A stretch of DNA of 64,000 nt, taken from NCBI RefSeq assembly GCF_902726645.1, contig NZ_CACVAO010000001.1, forward strand, positions 2,233,362 to 2,297,361, given 5' to 3'. This document shows positions 19,048 through 30,259 of this stretch, piece after piece. Source of the DNA: Halobacillus ihumii (GTDB lineage: Bacteria > Bacillota > Bacilli > Bacillales > Halobacillaceae). How positions within the stretch are numbered: the first letter of the stretch is position 1; each line of letters starts with the position of its first letter. Both the position numbers and the translations under genes were made by a program. The notes under the pieces were generated by a model, which was not told the origin of the DNA, ran no database searches, and saw only the letters and a list, made by a program, of their open reading frames with translations.

Positions 19048-19125
19048 TCCCACAGCGTCACTTTGATGGAGTTAAAGGTTGCGAGAGAGGAAATTTCCTT
19101 GCTATCGCAACCTTTATTCGTGGGA
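19048..19125 (+). promoter_or_regulatory. Structured RNA between rplK and rplA
   Basis: TCCCAC (19048-19053) is complementary to GTGGGA (19120-19125), enclosing a long stem AAAGGTTGCGA (19074-19084) with TCGCAACCTTT (19105-19115) and an inner GGAAATTTCC palindrome. No T run follows, so it is not a terminator. L1 is known in several bacteria to repress its operon by binding mRNA; whether this stem is such a site is inference. Confidence 0.6.
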
Positions 19126-19162
19126 GGTTAATCCGTTAAAACCACAACGAGGAGGAAATAAA

Positions 19163-19858
19163 ATGGCTAAAAAAACGAAAAAGCAACAAGAACTTCTTAA
19201 ACTTGTTGATCGTACGAAATCATATGATGCACAAGAAGCAATTAACCTTGTAAAAGAAACATCAAAAGCAAACTTTGATGAGACCGTTGAAGCGGCCTTC
19301 CGTCTAGGTGTTGATCCGAAGAAAGCGGACCAGCAAATTCGCGGGGCTATGGTGCTTCCGCACGGTACAGGTAAAACCCAGAGTGTGCTTGTTTTTGCTA
19401 AAGGTGATAAAGCAAAAGAAGCAGAAGCTGCTGGCGCTGATTATGTTGGAGATCAAGACCTTATTAACAAGATTAATCAAGGCTGGTTCGACTTTGATGT
19501 AGTCGTTGCGACTCCAGACATGATGGCTGAAGTAGGGAAGCTTGGCCGCGTACTAGGACCTAAAGGTCTTATGCCGAACCCTAAAACAGGAACCGTTACG
19601 TTTGAAGTTGAAAAAGCTGTGAATGAAATCAAAGCAGGTAAAGTAGAATACCGTGTTGACAAAGCGGCTAACATCCATGTACCAATTGGTAAAGCTTCTT
19701 TCGAGGCAGAGAAGCTAAAAGAAAACTTCGATGCTATCACGGATGCTTTGGTTAAAGCTAAACCTCAGGCGGCTAAAGGAACTTACATGCGCAATGCTGC
19801 TGTTTCTTCAACTATGGGGCCTGGCATTAAAGTTGATATTTCTAGTTACGTAAAATAA
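19163..19858 (+). CDS. rplA: 50S ribosomal protein L1
   Basis: 231 residues, two-domain L1 of the E-site stalk. Recognisable segments are [25 protein letters not shown] (written over residues 39-63), the [18 protein letters not shown] motif of domain II and [16 protein letters not shown] near the end. The start is the ATG after GAGGAGGAAATAAA; the frame open from 19079 includes the structured intergenic RNA and is rejected. In other bacteria L1 also regulates translation of its own operon. Confidence 0.96.
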   Translation: MAKKTKKQQELLKLVDRTKSYDAQEAINLVKETSKANFDETVEAAFRLGVDPKKADQQIRGAMVLPHGTGKTQSVLVFAKGDKAKEAEAAGADYVGDQDLINKINQGWFDFDVVVATPDMMAEVGKLGRVLGPKGLMPNPKTGTVTFEVEKAVNEIKAGKVEYRVDKAANIHVPIGKASFEAEKLKENFDAITDALVKAKPQAAKGTYMRNAAVSSTMGPGIKVDISSYVK

Positions 19859-19869
19859 TTATTTACATG

Positions 19870-19898
19870 TTGACTTTCCGTTTCTAATTTCATATAAT
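19870..19898 (+). promoter_or_regulatory. SigA promoter for rplJ-rplL
   Basis: TTGACT (19870-19875) and perfect TATAAT (19893-19898) with 17-base spacing lie just after rplA and directly before the L10 leader, giving rplJL its own strong promoter. Confidence 0.9.
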
Positions 19899-19925
19899 AA
19901 GTAACGTTGTATAAATCGAATACGT

Positions 19926-20045
19926 TATACCGTAGACAGCAGGTGCGAATAATCGCTTAATTTCCTGCCGAGGTGTATGGATAAACAGGACAAACGGATG
20001 TCCTGGCATACGTACCTCCATGTCTGCATGGAGGTACTTTTTTTG
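19926..20045 (+). promoter_or_regulatory. L10(L12)4 autoregulatory leader with terminator
   Basis: The leader before rplJ contains the stem segments typical of the Firmicutes L10 leader (CAGCAGGTGCGAATAATCGC, CCTGCCGAGG) and then CAGGACAAACGGATGTCCTG. It ends in a strong terminator: GTACCTCCATG (20012-20022) with CATGGAGGTAC (20027-20037) and seven T. In Bacillaceae excess L10-L12 complex binds this leader and promotes termination. The recognition is by position and hairpin pattern, not by covariance. Confidence 0.88.
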
Positions 20046-20107
20046 CCGTTATTTGTTGGTCCTGGCATCGGAAGCGGTATGATGAAACGTCAATAGGAGG
20101 TGGAACG

Positions 20108-20608
20108 ATGAGCAAAATTATCGAGCAGAAACAGCAAGTTGTAGCTGAAATAGCTGACAAATTCCGTAACAGTAAATCTGCAGTACTTGTAGATTACCGC
20201 GGACTTGATGTAGCAGAAGTAACTGAACTTCGCTCACAGCTTCGTGAAGCAGGTGTAGACTTCAAAGTGCATAAAAACACAATGACTCGCCGTGCTGTAC
20301 AAGAAGCTGAGCTTACAGAACTTGAAGAGGTTCTAGTGGGGCCTACAGCTCTTGCATTTAGTGAGGATGACGCTGTTTCTCCGGCGAAAATTCTTAACAA
20401 CTTTGCAAAAGATCATGACAAGCTTGAACTTAAAGGCGGCGTGATCGAAGGACAAGTAGCGACTCTTGATCAAATTAAAGAGCTTGCAACTATTCCGAAC
20501 TACGAAGGTCTTGTTTCTATGTTCCTAAGCGTGCTTCAAGCACCAATTCGCAATTTCGCTTACGCTACAAAAGCAATTGCGGATCAAAAAGAAGAAGAAA
20601 GCGCCTAA
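20108..20608 (+). CDS. rplJ: 50S ribosomal protein L10
   Basis: 166 residues. The N-terminal 23S-binding domain is recognised by [20 protein letters not shown] and HKNTMTRRA, and the C-terminal helix that carries L7/L12 dimers ends [15 protein letters not shown]10 anchors the stalk that recruits translation GTPases. AGGAGGTGGAACG precedes the ATG. Expression is probably limited by the L10 leader directly upstream. Confidence 0.97.
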   Translation: MSKIIEQKQQVVAEIADKFRNSKSAVLVDYRGLDVAEVTELRSQLREAGVDFKVHKNTMTRRAVQEAELTELEEVLVGPTALAFSEDDAVSPAKILNNFAKDHDKLELKGGVIEGQVATLDQIKELATIPNYEGLVSMFLSVLQAPIRNFAYATKAIADQKEEESA

Positions 20609-20667
20609 GCCAGCGCTCGTTATTGGCAATATAAATTTTTATTTAAAATCTGAGGAGGATCTATCTC

Positions 20668-21033
20668 ATGTCTAATGAACAAATTATTGAAGCGATTAAA
20701 GAGATGTCTGTTCTTGAGCTTAACGATCTAGTTAAAGCAATTGAAGAAGAATTTGGTGTATCTGCTGCGGCTCCAGTTGCAGCTGGCGGTGCTGCTGCAG
20801 GCGGCGAAGCTGAAGAAGAAAAAACTGAATTTGATGTAGTACTAGAATCTGCTGGAAGTTCTAAGATCAAAGTGGTTAAAGCAGTACGTGAAATCACTGG
20901 TCTTGGTCTTAAAGATGCAAAAGATCTAGTTGACAATGCGCCTGGTGCTATTAAAGAAGGAATTGCTAAAGAAGAAGCTGAAGAAATGAAATCTAAGCTT
21001 GAAGAGGCTGGCGCTTCTGTAGAACTTAAGTAA
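20668..21033 (+). CDS. rplL: 50S ribosomal protein L7/L12
   Basis: 121 residues. An N-terminal dimerisation domain ([18 protein letters not shown]), an Ala/Gly-rich hinge (about 34-50) and the C-terminal factor-binding domain ([20 protein letters not shown]) are all present. It is present in several copies per ribosome and recruits EF-Tu, EF-G and IF2. It is strongly acidic, as the family is. It lies 59 bases after rplJ and is followed by a terminator. Confidence 0.97.
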   Translation: MSNEQIIEAIKEMSVLELNDLVKAIEEEFGVSAAAPVAAGGAAAGGEAEEEKTEFDVVLESAGSSKIKVVKAVREITGLGLKDAKDLVDNAPGAIKEGIAKEEAEEMKSKLEEAGASVELK

Positions 21034-21049
21034 TCGTACTTGTTAAAGT

Positions 21050-21080
21050 AAAGCTCGCTGACTATCGGCGGGCTTTCTTT
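21050..21080 (+). terminator. Terminator after rplL
   Basis: AAAGCTCGCTG (21050-21060) pairs with CGGCGGGCTTT (21066-21076), including two G-T pairs, around ACTAT, followed by a C-interrupted T tract. It would separate rplJL from ybxB and rpoBC, possibly partially. Confidence 0.8.
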
Positions 21081-21161
21081 ATCTCTTTTTATCTACGAAG
21101 TAACCTTTGTAGAATAAATCTTCTGAAGTACTACTTCCCGGTAAAAGAAGGTGTTCACAGT

Positions 21162-21764
21162 ATGTCAGAACATTATTATTCAAAGAGAACGAACGCTAAG
21201 AGTGAAGAGCGCTCATGGTCATTTAACCTAAGGGGAATGCTATTAAACTTTACGACAGATCATGCTGTTTTTTCGAAAAGAGAGGTAGACTTTGGGTCTC
21301 GCCTTCTCATTGAATCGTTCCAGCAGCCGTCTGTTCGCGGTGATTTGCTGGATCTTGGGTGTGGATACGGACCGATTGGCGTATCTTTAGCTAAAGATTT
21401 AAAACAACGTCATGTTTGGATGGCTGATGTAAACGAGCGGGCTTTAACGCTTGCGAAACGAAATGCCGAACAGAATGAAATTGAGAATGTTTCAGTTGTA
21501 GAAAGTGACCGTTTTTCGAGTATTCAAGGTAAACAATTCGCTGCTATCTTGACGAACCCCCCTATACGTGCCGGAAAGAAAACCGTGCACCTCATGTTTG
21601 AAGAATCGAGAGATGCTCTTGTTAATGGGGGAGAACTTTGGGTCGTGATCCAAAAGAAACAAGGTGCTCCTTCGGCCGAAACTAAATTGAATGAATTGTT
21701 CGGCGATGTAGAGGTTGTCGAGAAGAAGAAGGGTTATTATATATTGAAAGCTAAAAAGGTTTGA
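21162..21764 (+). CDS. RsmC-like class I methyltransferase YbxB
   Basis: 200 residues, a single Rossmann methyltransferase domain related to RsmC (16S rRNA m2G1207). Motif I is LLDLGCGYGPIGVSLA near residue 64 and the amine-methylase motif IV is LTNPPIRAGK near 127; the NPP motif argues for N-methylation of a base. It lacks the N-terminal non-catalytic domain of enterobacterial RsmC. It occupies the ybxB position between rplL and rpoB. rRNA as substrate is inference from the family. Confidence 0.87.
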   Translation: MSEHYYSKRTNAKSEERSWSFNLRGMLLNFTTDHAVFSKREVDFGSRLLIESFQQPSVRGDLLDLGCGYGPIGVSLAKDLKQRHVWMADVNERALTLAKRNAEQNEIENVSVVESDRFSSIQGKQFAAILTNPPIRAGKKTVHLMFEESRDALVNGGELWVVIQKKQGAPSAETKLNELFGDVEVVEKKKGYYILKAKKV

Positions 21765-21789
21765 CTGCTCTATTGAATTGTGCTAGTAT
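21761..21789 (+). promoter_or_regulatory. Promoter for rpoB-rpoC
   Basis: TTGACT (21761-21766), spacing 17, then TAGTAT (21784-21789) preceded by TGC, an extended -10. It overlaps the last codons of ybxB. Transcription would begin near 21796 and leave a leader of almost 290 bases before rpoB. Confidence 0.82.
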
Positions 21790-21795
21790 AGAAAA

Positions 21796-22082
21796 ATGCC
21801 AATATGACCTTAGTGTTGTCAAGTCCTTTTTTTTCATTATATTGAATAATTTTTTGATAGAAGGATAGAATGGTAAATCGAACAAGCAAAATGAAACGAG
21901 GTTTTTATTTGAAAACCCTTTTTCTTTTTTGTCTAACGTTAGAGAGAAATGAAGAAATACCATCCGGTTTGAGCGGATGTTTACAATAGTGCTTGTGGCA
22001 AGATCAACCGCAAGCCTGTTCGGCATGTCTTTGCCGAACCCTTTTTTCGTTATAAAAATGCTTGATTTGAGGGGTGAATCAG
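21796..22082 (+). promoter_or_regulatory. Long rpoB leader with hairpins and attenuator
   Basis: The 318-base gap before rpoB has no gene. It holds CATCCG/CGGATG (21961-21979), GCTTGTGG/CCGCAAGC (21991-22015) and a terminator-like stem GTTCGGCA/TGCCGAAC (22018-22039) followed by CC and six T to 22047. A weaker stem near 21806-21825 is also followed by eight T. The last hairpin ends 35 bases before the rpoB start, so transcripts must read through it. It is a candidate attenuator for RNA polymerase synthesis. Confidence 0.75.
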
Positions 22083-25000
22083 TTGACAGGTCAACTAGTT
22101 CAATACGGACGACACCGCCAGCGCAGAAGTTATGCACGTATCAGTGAAGTTTTAGAGTTGCCTAATTTAATTGAAATTCAAACAGCTTCTTATGATTGGT
22201 TCTTAGAAGAAGGTTTGAAAGAAATGTTTAAAGACATTTCGCCAATTGAAGATTTTACAGGTAACCTATCACTGGAATTTGTAGACTACAGCCTTGGCGA
22301 GCCAAAGTATCCAGTAGATGAGTCAAAAGATCGAGACGTAACATACAATGCACCACTTCGTGTGAAAGTTCGTCTTCTGAACAATGAAACTGGCGAAGTG
22401 AAAGAGCAAGAAGTATTTATGGGAGATTTCCCGCTTATGACAGACACGGGTACCTTTATCATTAATGGTGCTGAGCGTGTTATTGTTTCTCAGCTTGTTC
22501 GCTCTCCAAGTGTATATTTTAATAAAAAGATTGATAAAAACGGTAAGCGAGGCTATTCCGCGACAGTAATTCCGAACCGCGGGGCTTGGCTTGAGATGGA
22601 AACAGATGCGAAGGATGTTGTGCATGTGCGGATTGATCGTACACGTAAACTTCCAATTACCGTCCTTTTACGTGCGCTTGGTTTCGGCACTGATCAAGAG
22701 ATTATTGATCTGATCGGGGATAATGAGTATCTAAAAAACACATTGGAAAAAGACAATACTGAAAATAGTGAGAAAGCATTGCTTGAAATTTATGAGCGAC
22801 TGCGCCCTGGTGAACCGCCAACAGTCGAAAATGCCAAAAGCTTGCTAGTTTCCCGTTTCTTTGATCCAAAACGTTATGACCTTGCACGAGTAGGGCGCTA
22901 TAAAATAAATAAAAAGCTCCACATTAAAGATCGTCTTTTCAACCAGACCTTAGCAGAAACATTAGTGGATGAAGAAACAGGCGAAGTATTGGCTGAAAAA
23001 GGCGCAAAAATAGATCGTCGCTTGTTGGATAAGTTAATTCCGCACTTCGATAATGAAGAAGAAACGACCAGTGAACGTGTGTTAGAGACGGTTGACGGGG
23101 TTCTAGAAGAACCGATTCGTGTACAATCAGTTAAAATTGTAGATCCAACCGATCCTGAAGGTGAGCGTTCCATAAATGTAATTGGAAATGCGAATATTGA
23201 CCGCGATGTGAAAAACATTATGCCGGCAGATATTCTATCTTCCATCAGTTATTTCTTTAATTTATTGCATAATGTGGGTGGCACAGATGACATTGACCAC
23301 TTAGGTAACCGTCGTCTTCGTTCCGTTGGAGAATTGCTTCAGAACCAATTCCGTATCGGGTTATCCCGTATGGAGCGTGTGGTAAGAGAGCGTATGTCGA
23401 TCCAGGACACTTCTTCTATTACGCCACAGCAGCTCATTAATATTCGACCGGTGATTGCGTCCATTAAAGAATTCTTTGGAAGCTCCCAACTTTCACAATT
23501 TATGGATCAGACCAATCCGCTGGCTGAGCTTACGCACAAACGCCGTTTATCAGCCCTTGGGCCTGGTGGTCTAACTCGTGAACGTGCAGGCTTTGAAGTT
23601 CGTGACGTACACTATTCACACTACGGTCGTATGTGTCCTATCGAAACACCAGAAGGGCCAAACATCGGGTTGATTAACTCACTGTCTTCTTATGCAAAAG
23701 TAAATGAATTTGGTTTCATTGAAACGCCGTATCGTCGTGTTGATCCTGAAACGGGTAAGGTTACTGCCCAAATTGATTATTTAACAGCTGATGAAGAAGA
23801 CAACTATGTAGTAGCCCAGGCCAACGCAAAGCTAGACGAAGATGGCTCTTTCCAAGATGAAGAGGTTATCGCTCGCTTCCGTGGTGAGAACACGGTTGTA
23901 AATCGCGATCGTCTAGATTATATGGACGTTTCACCAAAACAAGTGGTGTCTGCAGCGACTGCCTGTATCCCGTTCTTAGAAAACGATGACTCCAACCGTT
24001 CTCTAATGGGAGCAAACATGCAGCGTCAAGCTGTTCCATTGCTTAAACCTGATGCACCAATTGTTGGTACAGGAATGGAGTATGTATCTGGTAAAGACTC
24101 TGGAGCTGCTGTTATTTGCCAGCATGAAGGAACAGTAGAGCGGGTAGAAGCAAAAGAAGTGCTTGTACGCCGTATTTCTGAAGTGGATGGCAGAGAGGTA
24201 GAAGGCGATTTAGACCGTTATCGTCTGCAGAAGTTTATCCGTTCTAACCAAGGAAGCTGCTACAATCAGCGTCCGATTGTTTCTAAAGGAGACCGCGTAA
24301 CGAAAGGTGAAATCCTTGCTGACGGGCCGTCCATGGATATGGGTGAACTTGCGCTTGGTCAGAACCCGCTTGTTGCCTTTATGACATGGGATGGTTATAA
24401 CTATGAGGATGCCATCATTATGAGTGAACGTCTCGTGAAGGACGATGTGTACACTTCCATTCATATAGAGGAATATGAGTCTGAAGCCCGCGATACAAAG
24501 CTTGGACCAGAAGAAATCACACGTGATATTCCAAACGTTGGCGAAGACGCGCTTCGTGATTTAGACGAACGAGGTATTATCCGTGTTGGTGCTGAAGTAA
24601 GTGATGGAGATTTACTAGTAGGAAAAGTAACACCTAAAGGGGTTACGGAGCTATCTGCTGAAGAGCGCCTCCTGCATGCTATCTTTGGTGAAAAAGCACG
24701 TGAAGTTCGAGACACGTCTCTACGTGTACCGCATGGAGCTGGCGGGATTGTCCTCGATGTGAAAATCTTCAACCGTGAGGATGGAGATGAACTGCCTCCA
24801 GGAGTAAACCAATTAATCCGTGCCTATATCGTTCAGAAGCGTAAGATTTCTGAAGGAGATAAAATGGCAGGACGACACGGTAACAAAGGGGTTATCTCTA
24901 AGATTCTCCCTGAAGAGGATATGCCGTTCTTGCCAGACGGAACACCAGTTGACATCATGCTTAACCCTCTAGGGGTTCCATCTCGTATGAACATTGGTCA

Positions 25001-25613
25001 GGTGCTTGAATTACACTTGGGAATGGCTGCTCGTCAGCTTGGCACTCGTGTAGCGACACCAGTATTTGATGGAGCGCGTGAGGAAGACGTATGGGAAACA
25101 CTTGAAGAAGCTGGTATGTCCCGTGATGCAAAAACCATTCTCTATGATGGCCGCACAGGTGAACCATTCGATAATCGTGTATCTGTTGGCGTCATGTATA
25201 TGATTAAACTGGCACACATGGTAGATGATAAACTGCACGCTCGTTCTACAGGACCATACTCTCTTGTAACGCAGCAACCGCTTGGTGGTAAAGCACAGTT
25301 CGGCGGTCAGCGTTTTGGTGAGATGGAGGTATGGGCACTAGAAGCGTACGGTGCTGCTTATACACTGCAGGAAATTCTTACTGTTAAGTCTGATGATGTC
25401 GTTGGTCGTGTGAAGACGTACGAAGCCATCGTTAAAGGTGATAACGTTCCAGAACCAGGTGTTCCAGAATCCTTTAAAGTTCTGATTAAGGAACTTCAAA
25501 GTCTGGGTATGGATGTAAAAATTCTATCTGGTGATGAGAAGGAAATAGAAATGCGAGATATCGAAGATGAACAAACAAAAGAATCTGAGAACTTGAACAT
25601 GGAAGAACAATAG
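22083..25613 (+). CDS. rpoB: RNA polymerase beta subunit
   Basis: 1,176 residues, full length. The rifampicin region is of wild-type form ([19 protein letters not shown] and [12 protein letters not shown]), and the catalytic-region motifs [13 protein letters not shown] and [12 protein letters not shown] are present. The start is a TTG at 22083, the same unusual start known in B. subtilis rpoB, with TTGAGGGGTGAA upstream; the GTG at 22074 is part of that ribosome site. The C terminus is acidic ([16 protein letters not shown]). rpoC follows after 58 bases. Confidence 0.97.
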   Translation: MTGQLVQYGRHRQRRSYARISEVLELPNLIEIQTASYDWFLEEGLKEMFKDISPIEDFTGNLSLEFVDYSLGEPKYPVDESKDRDVTYNAPLRVKVRLLNNETGEVKEQEVFMGDFPLMTDTGTFIINGAERVIVSQLVRSPSVYFNKKIDKNGKRGYSATVIPNRGAWLEMETDAKDVVHVRIDRTRKLPITVLLRALGFGTDQEIIDLIGDNEYLKNTLEKDNTENSEKALLEIYERLRPGEPPTVENAKSLLVSRFFDPKRYDLARVGRYKINKKLHIKDRLFNQTLAETLVDEETGEVLAEKGAKIDRRLLDKLIPHFDNEEETTSERVLETVDGVLEEPIRVQSVKIVDPTDPEGERSINVIGNANIDRDVKNIMPADILSSISYFFNLLHNVGGTDDIDHLGNRRLRSVGELLQNQFRIGLSRMERVVRERMSIQDTSSITPQQLINIRPVIASIKEFFGSSQLSQFMDQTNPLAELTHKRRLSALGPGGLTRERAGFEVRDVHYSHYGRMCPIETPEGPNIGLINSLSSYAKVNEFGFIETPYRRVDPETGKVTAQIDYLTADEEDNYVVAQANAKLDEDGSFQDEEVIARFRGENTVVNRDRLDYMDVSPKQVVSAATACIPFLENDDSNRSLMGANMQRQAVPLLKPDAPIVGTGMEYVSGKDSGAAVICQHEGTVERVEAKEVLVRRISEVDGREVEGDLDRYRLQKFIRSNQGSCYNQRPIVSKGDRVTKGEILADGPSMDMGELALGQNPLVAFMTWDGYNYEDAIIMSERLVKDDVYTSIHIEEYESEARDTKLGPEEITRDIPNVGEDALRDLDERGIIRVGAEVSDGDLLVGKVTPKGVTELSAEERLLHAIFGEKAREVRDTSLRVPHGAGGIVLDVKIFNREDGDELPPGVNQLIRAYIVQKRKISEGDKMAGRHGNKGVISKILPEEDMPFLPDGTPVDIMLNPLGVPSRMNIGQVLELHLGMAARQLGTRVATPVFDGAREEDVWETLEEAGMSRDAKTILYDGRTGEPFDNRVSVGVMYMIKLAHMVDDKLHARSTGPYSLVTQQPLGGKAQFGGQRFGEMEVWALEAYGAAYTLQEILTVKSDDVVGRVKTYEAIVKGDNVPEPGVPESFKVLIKELQSLGMDVKILSGDEKEIEMRDIEDEQTKESENLNMEEQ

Positions 25614-25671
25614 ACGTGATTGTGTTCTAAGCTTAGGGTAGAACCTGGAGACTGAAAGGGAGGTAGGCCCC

Positions 25672-28600
25672 TTGCTAGATGTAAATAATTTTGAGTATAT
25701 GAAAATTGGTTTAGCATCACCAGACAAGATACGCTCTTGGTCTTATGGTGAAGTTAAAAAACCAGAAACAATTAATTATCGTACGTTAAAGCCTGAAAAA
25801 GATGGCTTGTTCTGTGAACGGATATTTGGTCCTCAGAAAGATTGGGAATGTCATTGCGGTAAATACAAACGTGTCCGGTATAAGGGTGTTGTTTGTGATC
25901 GTTGTGGTGTGGAAGTAACAAAAGCGAAAGTACGTCGTGAGCGTATGGGGCACTTAGAATTAGCTGCCCCTGTTTCTCACATTTGGTACTTCAAAGGTAT
26001 TCCGAGTCGTATGGGGCTTGTTCTTGATATGTCTCCTCGTGCTTTGGAAGAAGTCATTTACTTTGCGGCATATATCGTAACGGACCCAGGGGAGACAGCT
26101 CTGGATAGAAAGCAACTTCTTTCTGAAAAAGAGTATCGTTCATACCGTGAAAAATTCGGTCAAGGGTTCCAAGCGGCTATGGGAGCAGAAGCAATTCGCA
26201 AGTTGCTTTATGATATTGACCTTGACGGAGAAGTGGAGAAACTGCAAGAAGAGCTTAAAACAGCACAGGGCCAACGCCGTACTCGTGCGATTAAGCGTTT
26301 GGAAGTTCTTGAATCATTCCGTCACTCTGGAAACAATCCATCCTGGATGATTTTGGATGTTCTTCCGGTCGTTCCACCTGAATTACGTCCAATGGTTCAG
26401 CTAGATGGAGGGCGTTTCGCTACCTCTGACTTAAATGACCTTTATCGTCGGGTGATTAACCGTAACAACCGTCTTAAGCGATTGCTGGATCTTGGGGCTC
26501 CAACGATTATTGTTCAGAATGAAAAACGTATGCTTCAGGAAGCTGTCGATGCTCTCATCGATAACGGCCGTCGAGGACGTCCGGTTACTGGTCCAGGGAA
26601 CCGTCCGCTTAAATCCCTTTCTCACATGCTTAAAGGGAAACAGGGACGTTTTCGTCAAAACTTGCTCGGTAAACGTGTTGACTACTCAGGGCGTTCTGTA
26701 ATCGTCGTTGGACCAAGTCTTAAAATGTACCAATGTGGTCTTCCTAAAGAAATGGCCCTTGAATTATTCAAGCCTTTTGTCATGAAAGAGCTCGTCTCAC
26801 GCGGTCTTGCCCACAATATTAAATCAGCGAAACGCAAGATTGAACGTGTGCACCCTGAAGTTTGGGATGTTTTAGAAGACGTGATTAAAGAACACCCTGT
26901 TCTGCTCAACCGTGCCCCAACTCTTCACCGTCTAGGGATACAGGCATTTGAGCCGACCCTTGTGGAAGGCCGAGCCATTCGTCTTCACCCGCTCGTATGT
27001 ACAGCTTATAACGCTGACTTTGATGGTGACCAGATGGCTGTTCACGTGCCATTATCTTCTGAGGCCCAAGCGGAAGCACGCATTTTAATGCTGGCTGCTC
27101 AAAACATCCTTAACCCGAAAGACGGTAAACCAGTTGTTACGCCTTCTCAGGATATGGTACTCGGAAACTATTACCTTACCCTTGAACGGCCGGGCGCTGT
27201 TGGTGAAGGAATGATCTTTAAAGATCTAAATGAGGCTATTATGTCTTATCAGAACGGATATACACACTTGCACACACGTGTTGCCGTTCAAGCCAGCTCA
27301 TTGAAGAATGAAACCTTTACTGAAGAGCAGCAGCAACAGTTGCTGATTACCACAGTAGGGAAATTAATCTTTAACGAAATGCTTCCAAACTCATTCCCTT
27401 ACATGAATGAGCCGACACAAGAGAACTTGGAAGTGAAGACATCCGATCGATTCTTTGTAGAAAAAGGCGCAGATGTTAGGAAAGAGATTGCCGGCCGCGA
27501 AGAAGTCCTTCCATTCAAAAAAGGAATTCTTGGGGACATTATTGCGGAAGTATTTAAACGGTTTACAATTAGTGAAACGTCCAAGATGTTGGACCGCATG
27601 AAAGACCTTGGCTTTGCTTATTCCACTAAAGCTGGGATTACTGTCGGTGTCTCTGACGTTGTTGTACTTCCAGAGAAACAAGAAATCCTTGACGAAGCAC
27701 AAGGAAAAGTGGATAAAGTGCTTAAACAGTTCCGCCGCGGACTAATCACTGAAGGCGAACGTTATGACCGTGTCATTGAAATATGGTCAGCAGCTAAAGA
27801 TGATATTCAAGATCGTTTGATGCAGTCACTGAACCCGCGTAACCCAATTTTCATGATGAGTGATTCAGGCGCACGTGGTAATGCATCAAACTTCACACAA
27901 CTTGCTGGTATGCGTGGTCTGATGGCTAACCCGGCAGGACGTATTATTGAATTACCGATTAAATCGAGCTTCCGTGAGGGGCTTACTGTACTTGAATACT
28001 TTATTTCCACACACGGAGCTCGTAAAGGACTTGCTGATACAGCACTTAAGACAGCTGACTCTGGTTACTTGACGCGTCGACTTGTAGATGTGGCGCAAGA
28101 TGTAATCGTTCGGGAAGATGATTGTGGAACAGACCGCGGCTTAACCGTTTCTTCTCTAAGAGAAGGGACAGAAATGATTGAGCCATTGATTGATCGTCTA
28201 ATCGGGCGAACTGCTTTTGAAACAGTTAAACATCCAGAATCAGGAGTAACCCTTGCTAATCGCAACGAGGTCATTTTCGAAGATGCAGCGAAACAAATTG
28301 TTGACGCTGGCTTAGAAAAAGTCGTGATTCGCTCTGCGTTCACATGTAATACGAAGCATGGTGTTTGTAAGAAGTGTTACGGTCGTAACTTAGCAACAGG
28401 TGATGAAGTGGAAGTTGGAGAAGCAGTAGGTATTATTGCTGCACAATCCATCGGTGAACCAGGTACACAGCTGACTATGCGTACATTCCACACTGGTGGG
28501 GTAGCAGGTGATGACATCACACAAGGTCTTCCGCGTATTCAGGAGATCGTTGAGGCGCGTAATCCGAAAGGGCAAGCTGTTATCACTGAAATTGCTGGTA

Positions 28601-29277
28601 CAGTTCACGAGATTAGTGAAGTGAAAGAGAAGCAGGAAATTGTCGTTCAGGGCGCTGTTGAAACACGTTCCTATACAGCTCCATATGGTGCTAGACTGAG
28701 AGTTGTAGAAGGGGACGAAGTAGTAGCAGGGGAAGCTCTGACTGAAGGTTCCATTGATCCGAAAGAACTTCTAAGTGTTCAAGGACTAGATGGAGTTCAA
28801 GAATACTTGCTGAAAGAAGTTCAAAAAGTATATCGTATGCAAGGTGTTGAAATTTCCGATAAGCACGTAGAAGTCATGGTTCGCCAGATGCTTCGCAAAG
28901 TTCGTGTGCTCGACTCTGGAGATACAGACGTATTGCCAGGATCTCTTCTGGAAATTCACCAATTTAAAGAGGCTAACCAACGAGTTCTTATGGAAGGCGG
29001 CCAGCCTGCTGTGGGACGTCCGGTTATTCTCGGCATTACGAAGGCTTCTCTTGAAACAGACAGCTTCTTGTCTGCAGCATCCTTCCAGGAAACTACGCGT
29101 GTCTTGACTGATGCAGCGATTAAAGGTAAGCGCGATGAGTTACTTGGACTTAAAGAGAATGTTATCATTGGTAAGCTGGTTCCAGCGGGTACAGGTATGA
29201 CAAGGTACCGTAAGATTAAGGCACAGTCTGAAGCCAGTGAAGAAATTCAAACGGCTGAGGAAGTAACACAGCCCTAA
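25672..29277 (+). CDS. rpoC: RNA polymerase beta' subunit
   Basis: 1,201 residues. The N-terminal zinc ribbon ([20 protein letters not shown]), the catalytic [12 protein letters not shown] with three Mg-binding Asp, the second zinc-binding cluster ([14 protein letters not shown]) and the trigger-loop region ([18 protein letters not shown]) are all intact. The start is a TTG after AAAGGGAGGTAGGCCCC, as in other Bacillaceae. There is no lineage-specific insertion visible. Confidence 0.97.
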   Translation: MLDVNNFEYMKIGLASPDKIRSWSYGEVKKPETINYRTLKPEKDGLFCERIFGPQKDWECHCGKYKRVRYKGVVCDRCGVEVTKAKVRRERMGHLELAAPVSHIWYFKGIPSRMGLVLDMSPRALEEVIYFAAYIVTDPGETALDRKQLLSEKEYRSYREKFGQGFQAAMGAEAIRKLLYDIDLDGEVEKLQEELKTAQGQRRTRAIKRLEVLESFRHSGNNPSWMILDVLPVVPPELRPMVQLDGGRFATSDLNDLYRRVINRNNRLKRLLDLGAPTIIVQNEKRMLQEAVDALIDNGRRGRPVTGPGNRPLKSLSHMLKGKQGRFRQNLLGKRVDYSGRSVIVVGPSLKMYQCGLPKEMALELFKPFVMKELVSRGLAHNIKSAKRKIERVHPEVWDVLEDVIKEHPVLLNRAPTLHRLGIQAFEPTLVEGRAIRLHPLVCTAYNADFDGDQMAVHVPLSSEAQAEARILMLAAQNILNPKDGKPVVTPSQDMVLGNYYLTLERPGAVGEGMIFKDLNEAIMSYQNGYTHLHTRVAVQASSLKNETFTEEQQQQLLITTVGKLIFNEMLPNSFPYMNEPTQENLEVKTSDRFFVEKGADVRKEIAGREEVLPFKKGILGDIIAEVFKRFTISETSKMLDRMKDLGFAYSTKAGITVGVSDVVVLPEKQEILDEAQGKVDKVLKQFRRGLITEGERYDRVIEIWSAAKDDIQDRLMQSLNPRNPIFMMSDSGARGNASNFTQLAGMRGLMANPAGRIIELPIKSSFREGLTVLEYFISTHGARKGLADTALKTADSGYLTRRLVDVAQDVIVREDDCGTDRGLTVSSLREGTEMIEPLIDRLIGRTAFETVKHPESGVTLANRNEVIFEDAAKQIVDAGLEKVVIRSAFTCNTKHGVCKKCYGRNLATGDEVEVGEAVGIIAAQSIGEPGTQLTMRTFHTGGVAGDDITQGLPRIQEIVEARNPKGQAVITEIAGTVHEISEVKEKQEIVVQGAVETRSYTAPYGARLRVVEGDEVVAGEALTEGSIDPKELLSVQGLDGVQEYLLKEVQKVYRMQGVEISDKHVEVMVRQMLRKVRVLDSGDTDVLPGSLLEIHQFKEANQRVLMEGGQPAVGRPVILGITKASLETDSFLSAASFQETTRVLTDAAIKGKRDELLGLKENVIIGKLVPAGTGMTRYRKIKAQSEASEEIQTAEEVTQP

Positions 29278-29369
29278 GCGAAAACTTAGAGGAACAAGTG
29301 ATAAAGCCAACAACTAACACAGGATGAACAATAAGGAAGCATCTTCTGTAAAAACTATTTAAAATCCAG

Positions 29370-29398
29370 TTGACATGAATTTTAGGTAGTGATAATAT
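29370..29398 (+). promoter_or_regulatory. Promoter before rplGB-rpsL-fusA
   Basis: A perfect TTGACA (29370-29375) is followed after 17 bases by TAATAT (29393-29398); overlapping GATAAT and TATAAT choices at 29391 and 29396 have spacings of 15 and 20. A promoter here would serve the str operon. Confidence 0.72.
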
Positions 29399-29444
29399 AA
29401 TCAAGGTGCTTCCGTTTATCCTTGTTACTTTGGAGGATATGAAG

Positions 29445-29696
29445 ATGTCTTATGAAAAAGTAGCAAAGGCTAAATCTGATATAGTCATTGGGACCAAACA
29501 AACACTTAAAGCTATGAAAAATGGCGAAGTGAATCACGTCATTACAGCTGAGGATGCTGATCAGTTTATGACATCGAAAGTAGCCAAACTAGCCGCGCAA
29601 TTGAACATCCCTCATTCGAGTGTGGATTCGATGCACGAATTAGGGAATGCGTGCGGTATTGATGTAGGGGCTGCTACTGTGGCGATAAAGCAATAA
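29445..29696 (+). CDS. rplGB: L7Ae-family kink-turn RNA-binding protein (YbxF)
   Basis: 83 residues of the L7Ae/L30e fold, recognised by [21 protein letters not shown] and the C-terminal [15 protein letters not shown]. subtilis YbxF binds kink-turns and associates with ribosomes in exponential phase, though it is not an essential ribosomal protein. The start at 29445 is chosen because GGAGGATATGAAG precedes it and because [11 protein letters not shown] is the family N terminus. It opens the str operon. Confidence 0.9.
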   Translation: MSYEKVAKAKSDIVIGTKQTLKAMKNGEVNHVITAEDADQFMTSKVAKLAAQLNIPHSSVDSMHELGNACGIDVGAATVAIKQ

Positions 29697-29731
29697 AGTT
29701 TTGGCGGTTAAACGCGAAAGCTTTGTTTTTT
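29695..29731 (+). terminator. Terminator or attenuator between rplGB and rpsL
   Basis: AAAGTTTTGGCG (29695-29706) pairs with CGCGAAAGCTTT (29713-29724) with one mismatch and a G-T pair, followed by G and six T. No second promoter is apparent before rpsL, so readthrough must be substantial; the structure may set the ratio between YbxF and the ribosomal genes. Confidence 0.68.
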
Positions 29732-29792
29732 GCCTTTTTATGAACCACCTGGATGTGTGGGATTAAGAATAGAAGAAGGGAGGACACTCATA

Positions 29793-30206
29793 ATGCCAAC
29801 AATTAACCAATTAGTACGTAAAGGACGCGTAAGTAAAGGTAAGAAGTCTGACTCACCTGCTTTGAACAAAGGCTTCAACAGCTATAAAAAGCGTATGACT
29901 GATCAGTCTTCTCCACAAAAACGCGGTGTGTGCACGCGTGTGGGTACGATGACACCTAAAAAGCCGAACTCTGCACTTCGTAAATATGCACGTGTTCGTC
30001 TAACCAACCAACTAGAAGTTAACGCCTACATTCCTGGTATCGGCCACAACCTGCAAGAGCACAGTGTTGTTCTTATCCGTGGCGGACGTGTTAAAGACTT
30101 ACCTGGTGTGCGTTATCATATCGTGCGCGGTGCATTAGATACTGCAAGCGTTGATGGCCGTATGCAAGGCCGTTCTAAATATGGTACGAAAAGACCTAAA
30201 AAGTAA
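29793..30206 (+). CDS. rpsL: 30S ribosomal protein S12
   Basis: 137 residues. S12 sits at the decoding centre; the segment [17 protein letters not shown] is intact, with Lys56 in the streptomycin-sensitive form, and [14 protein letters not shown] is also wild type. The start at 29793 follows AGAAGGGAGGACACTC; the frame open from 29730 starts inside a T-rich leader and is rejected. First essential gene of the str operon. Confidence 0.97.
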   Translation: MPTINQLVRKGRVSKGKKSDSPALNKGFNSYKKRMTDQSSPQKRGVCTRVGTMTPKKPNSALRKYARVRLTNQLEVNAYIPGIGHNLQEHSVVLIRGGRVKDLPGVRYHIVRGALDTASVDGRMQGRSKYGTKRPKK

Positions 30207-30259
30207 ATAAAACACACAAATAATTGTGTCACTAACTGTATAAGAAAGGAGGGGAACAT

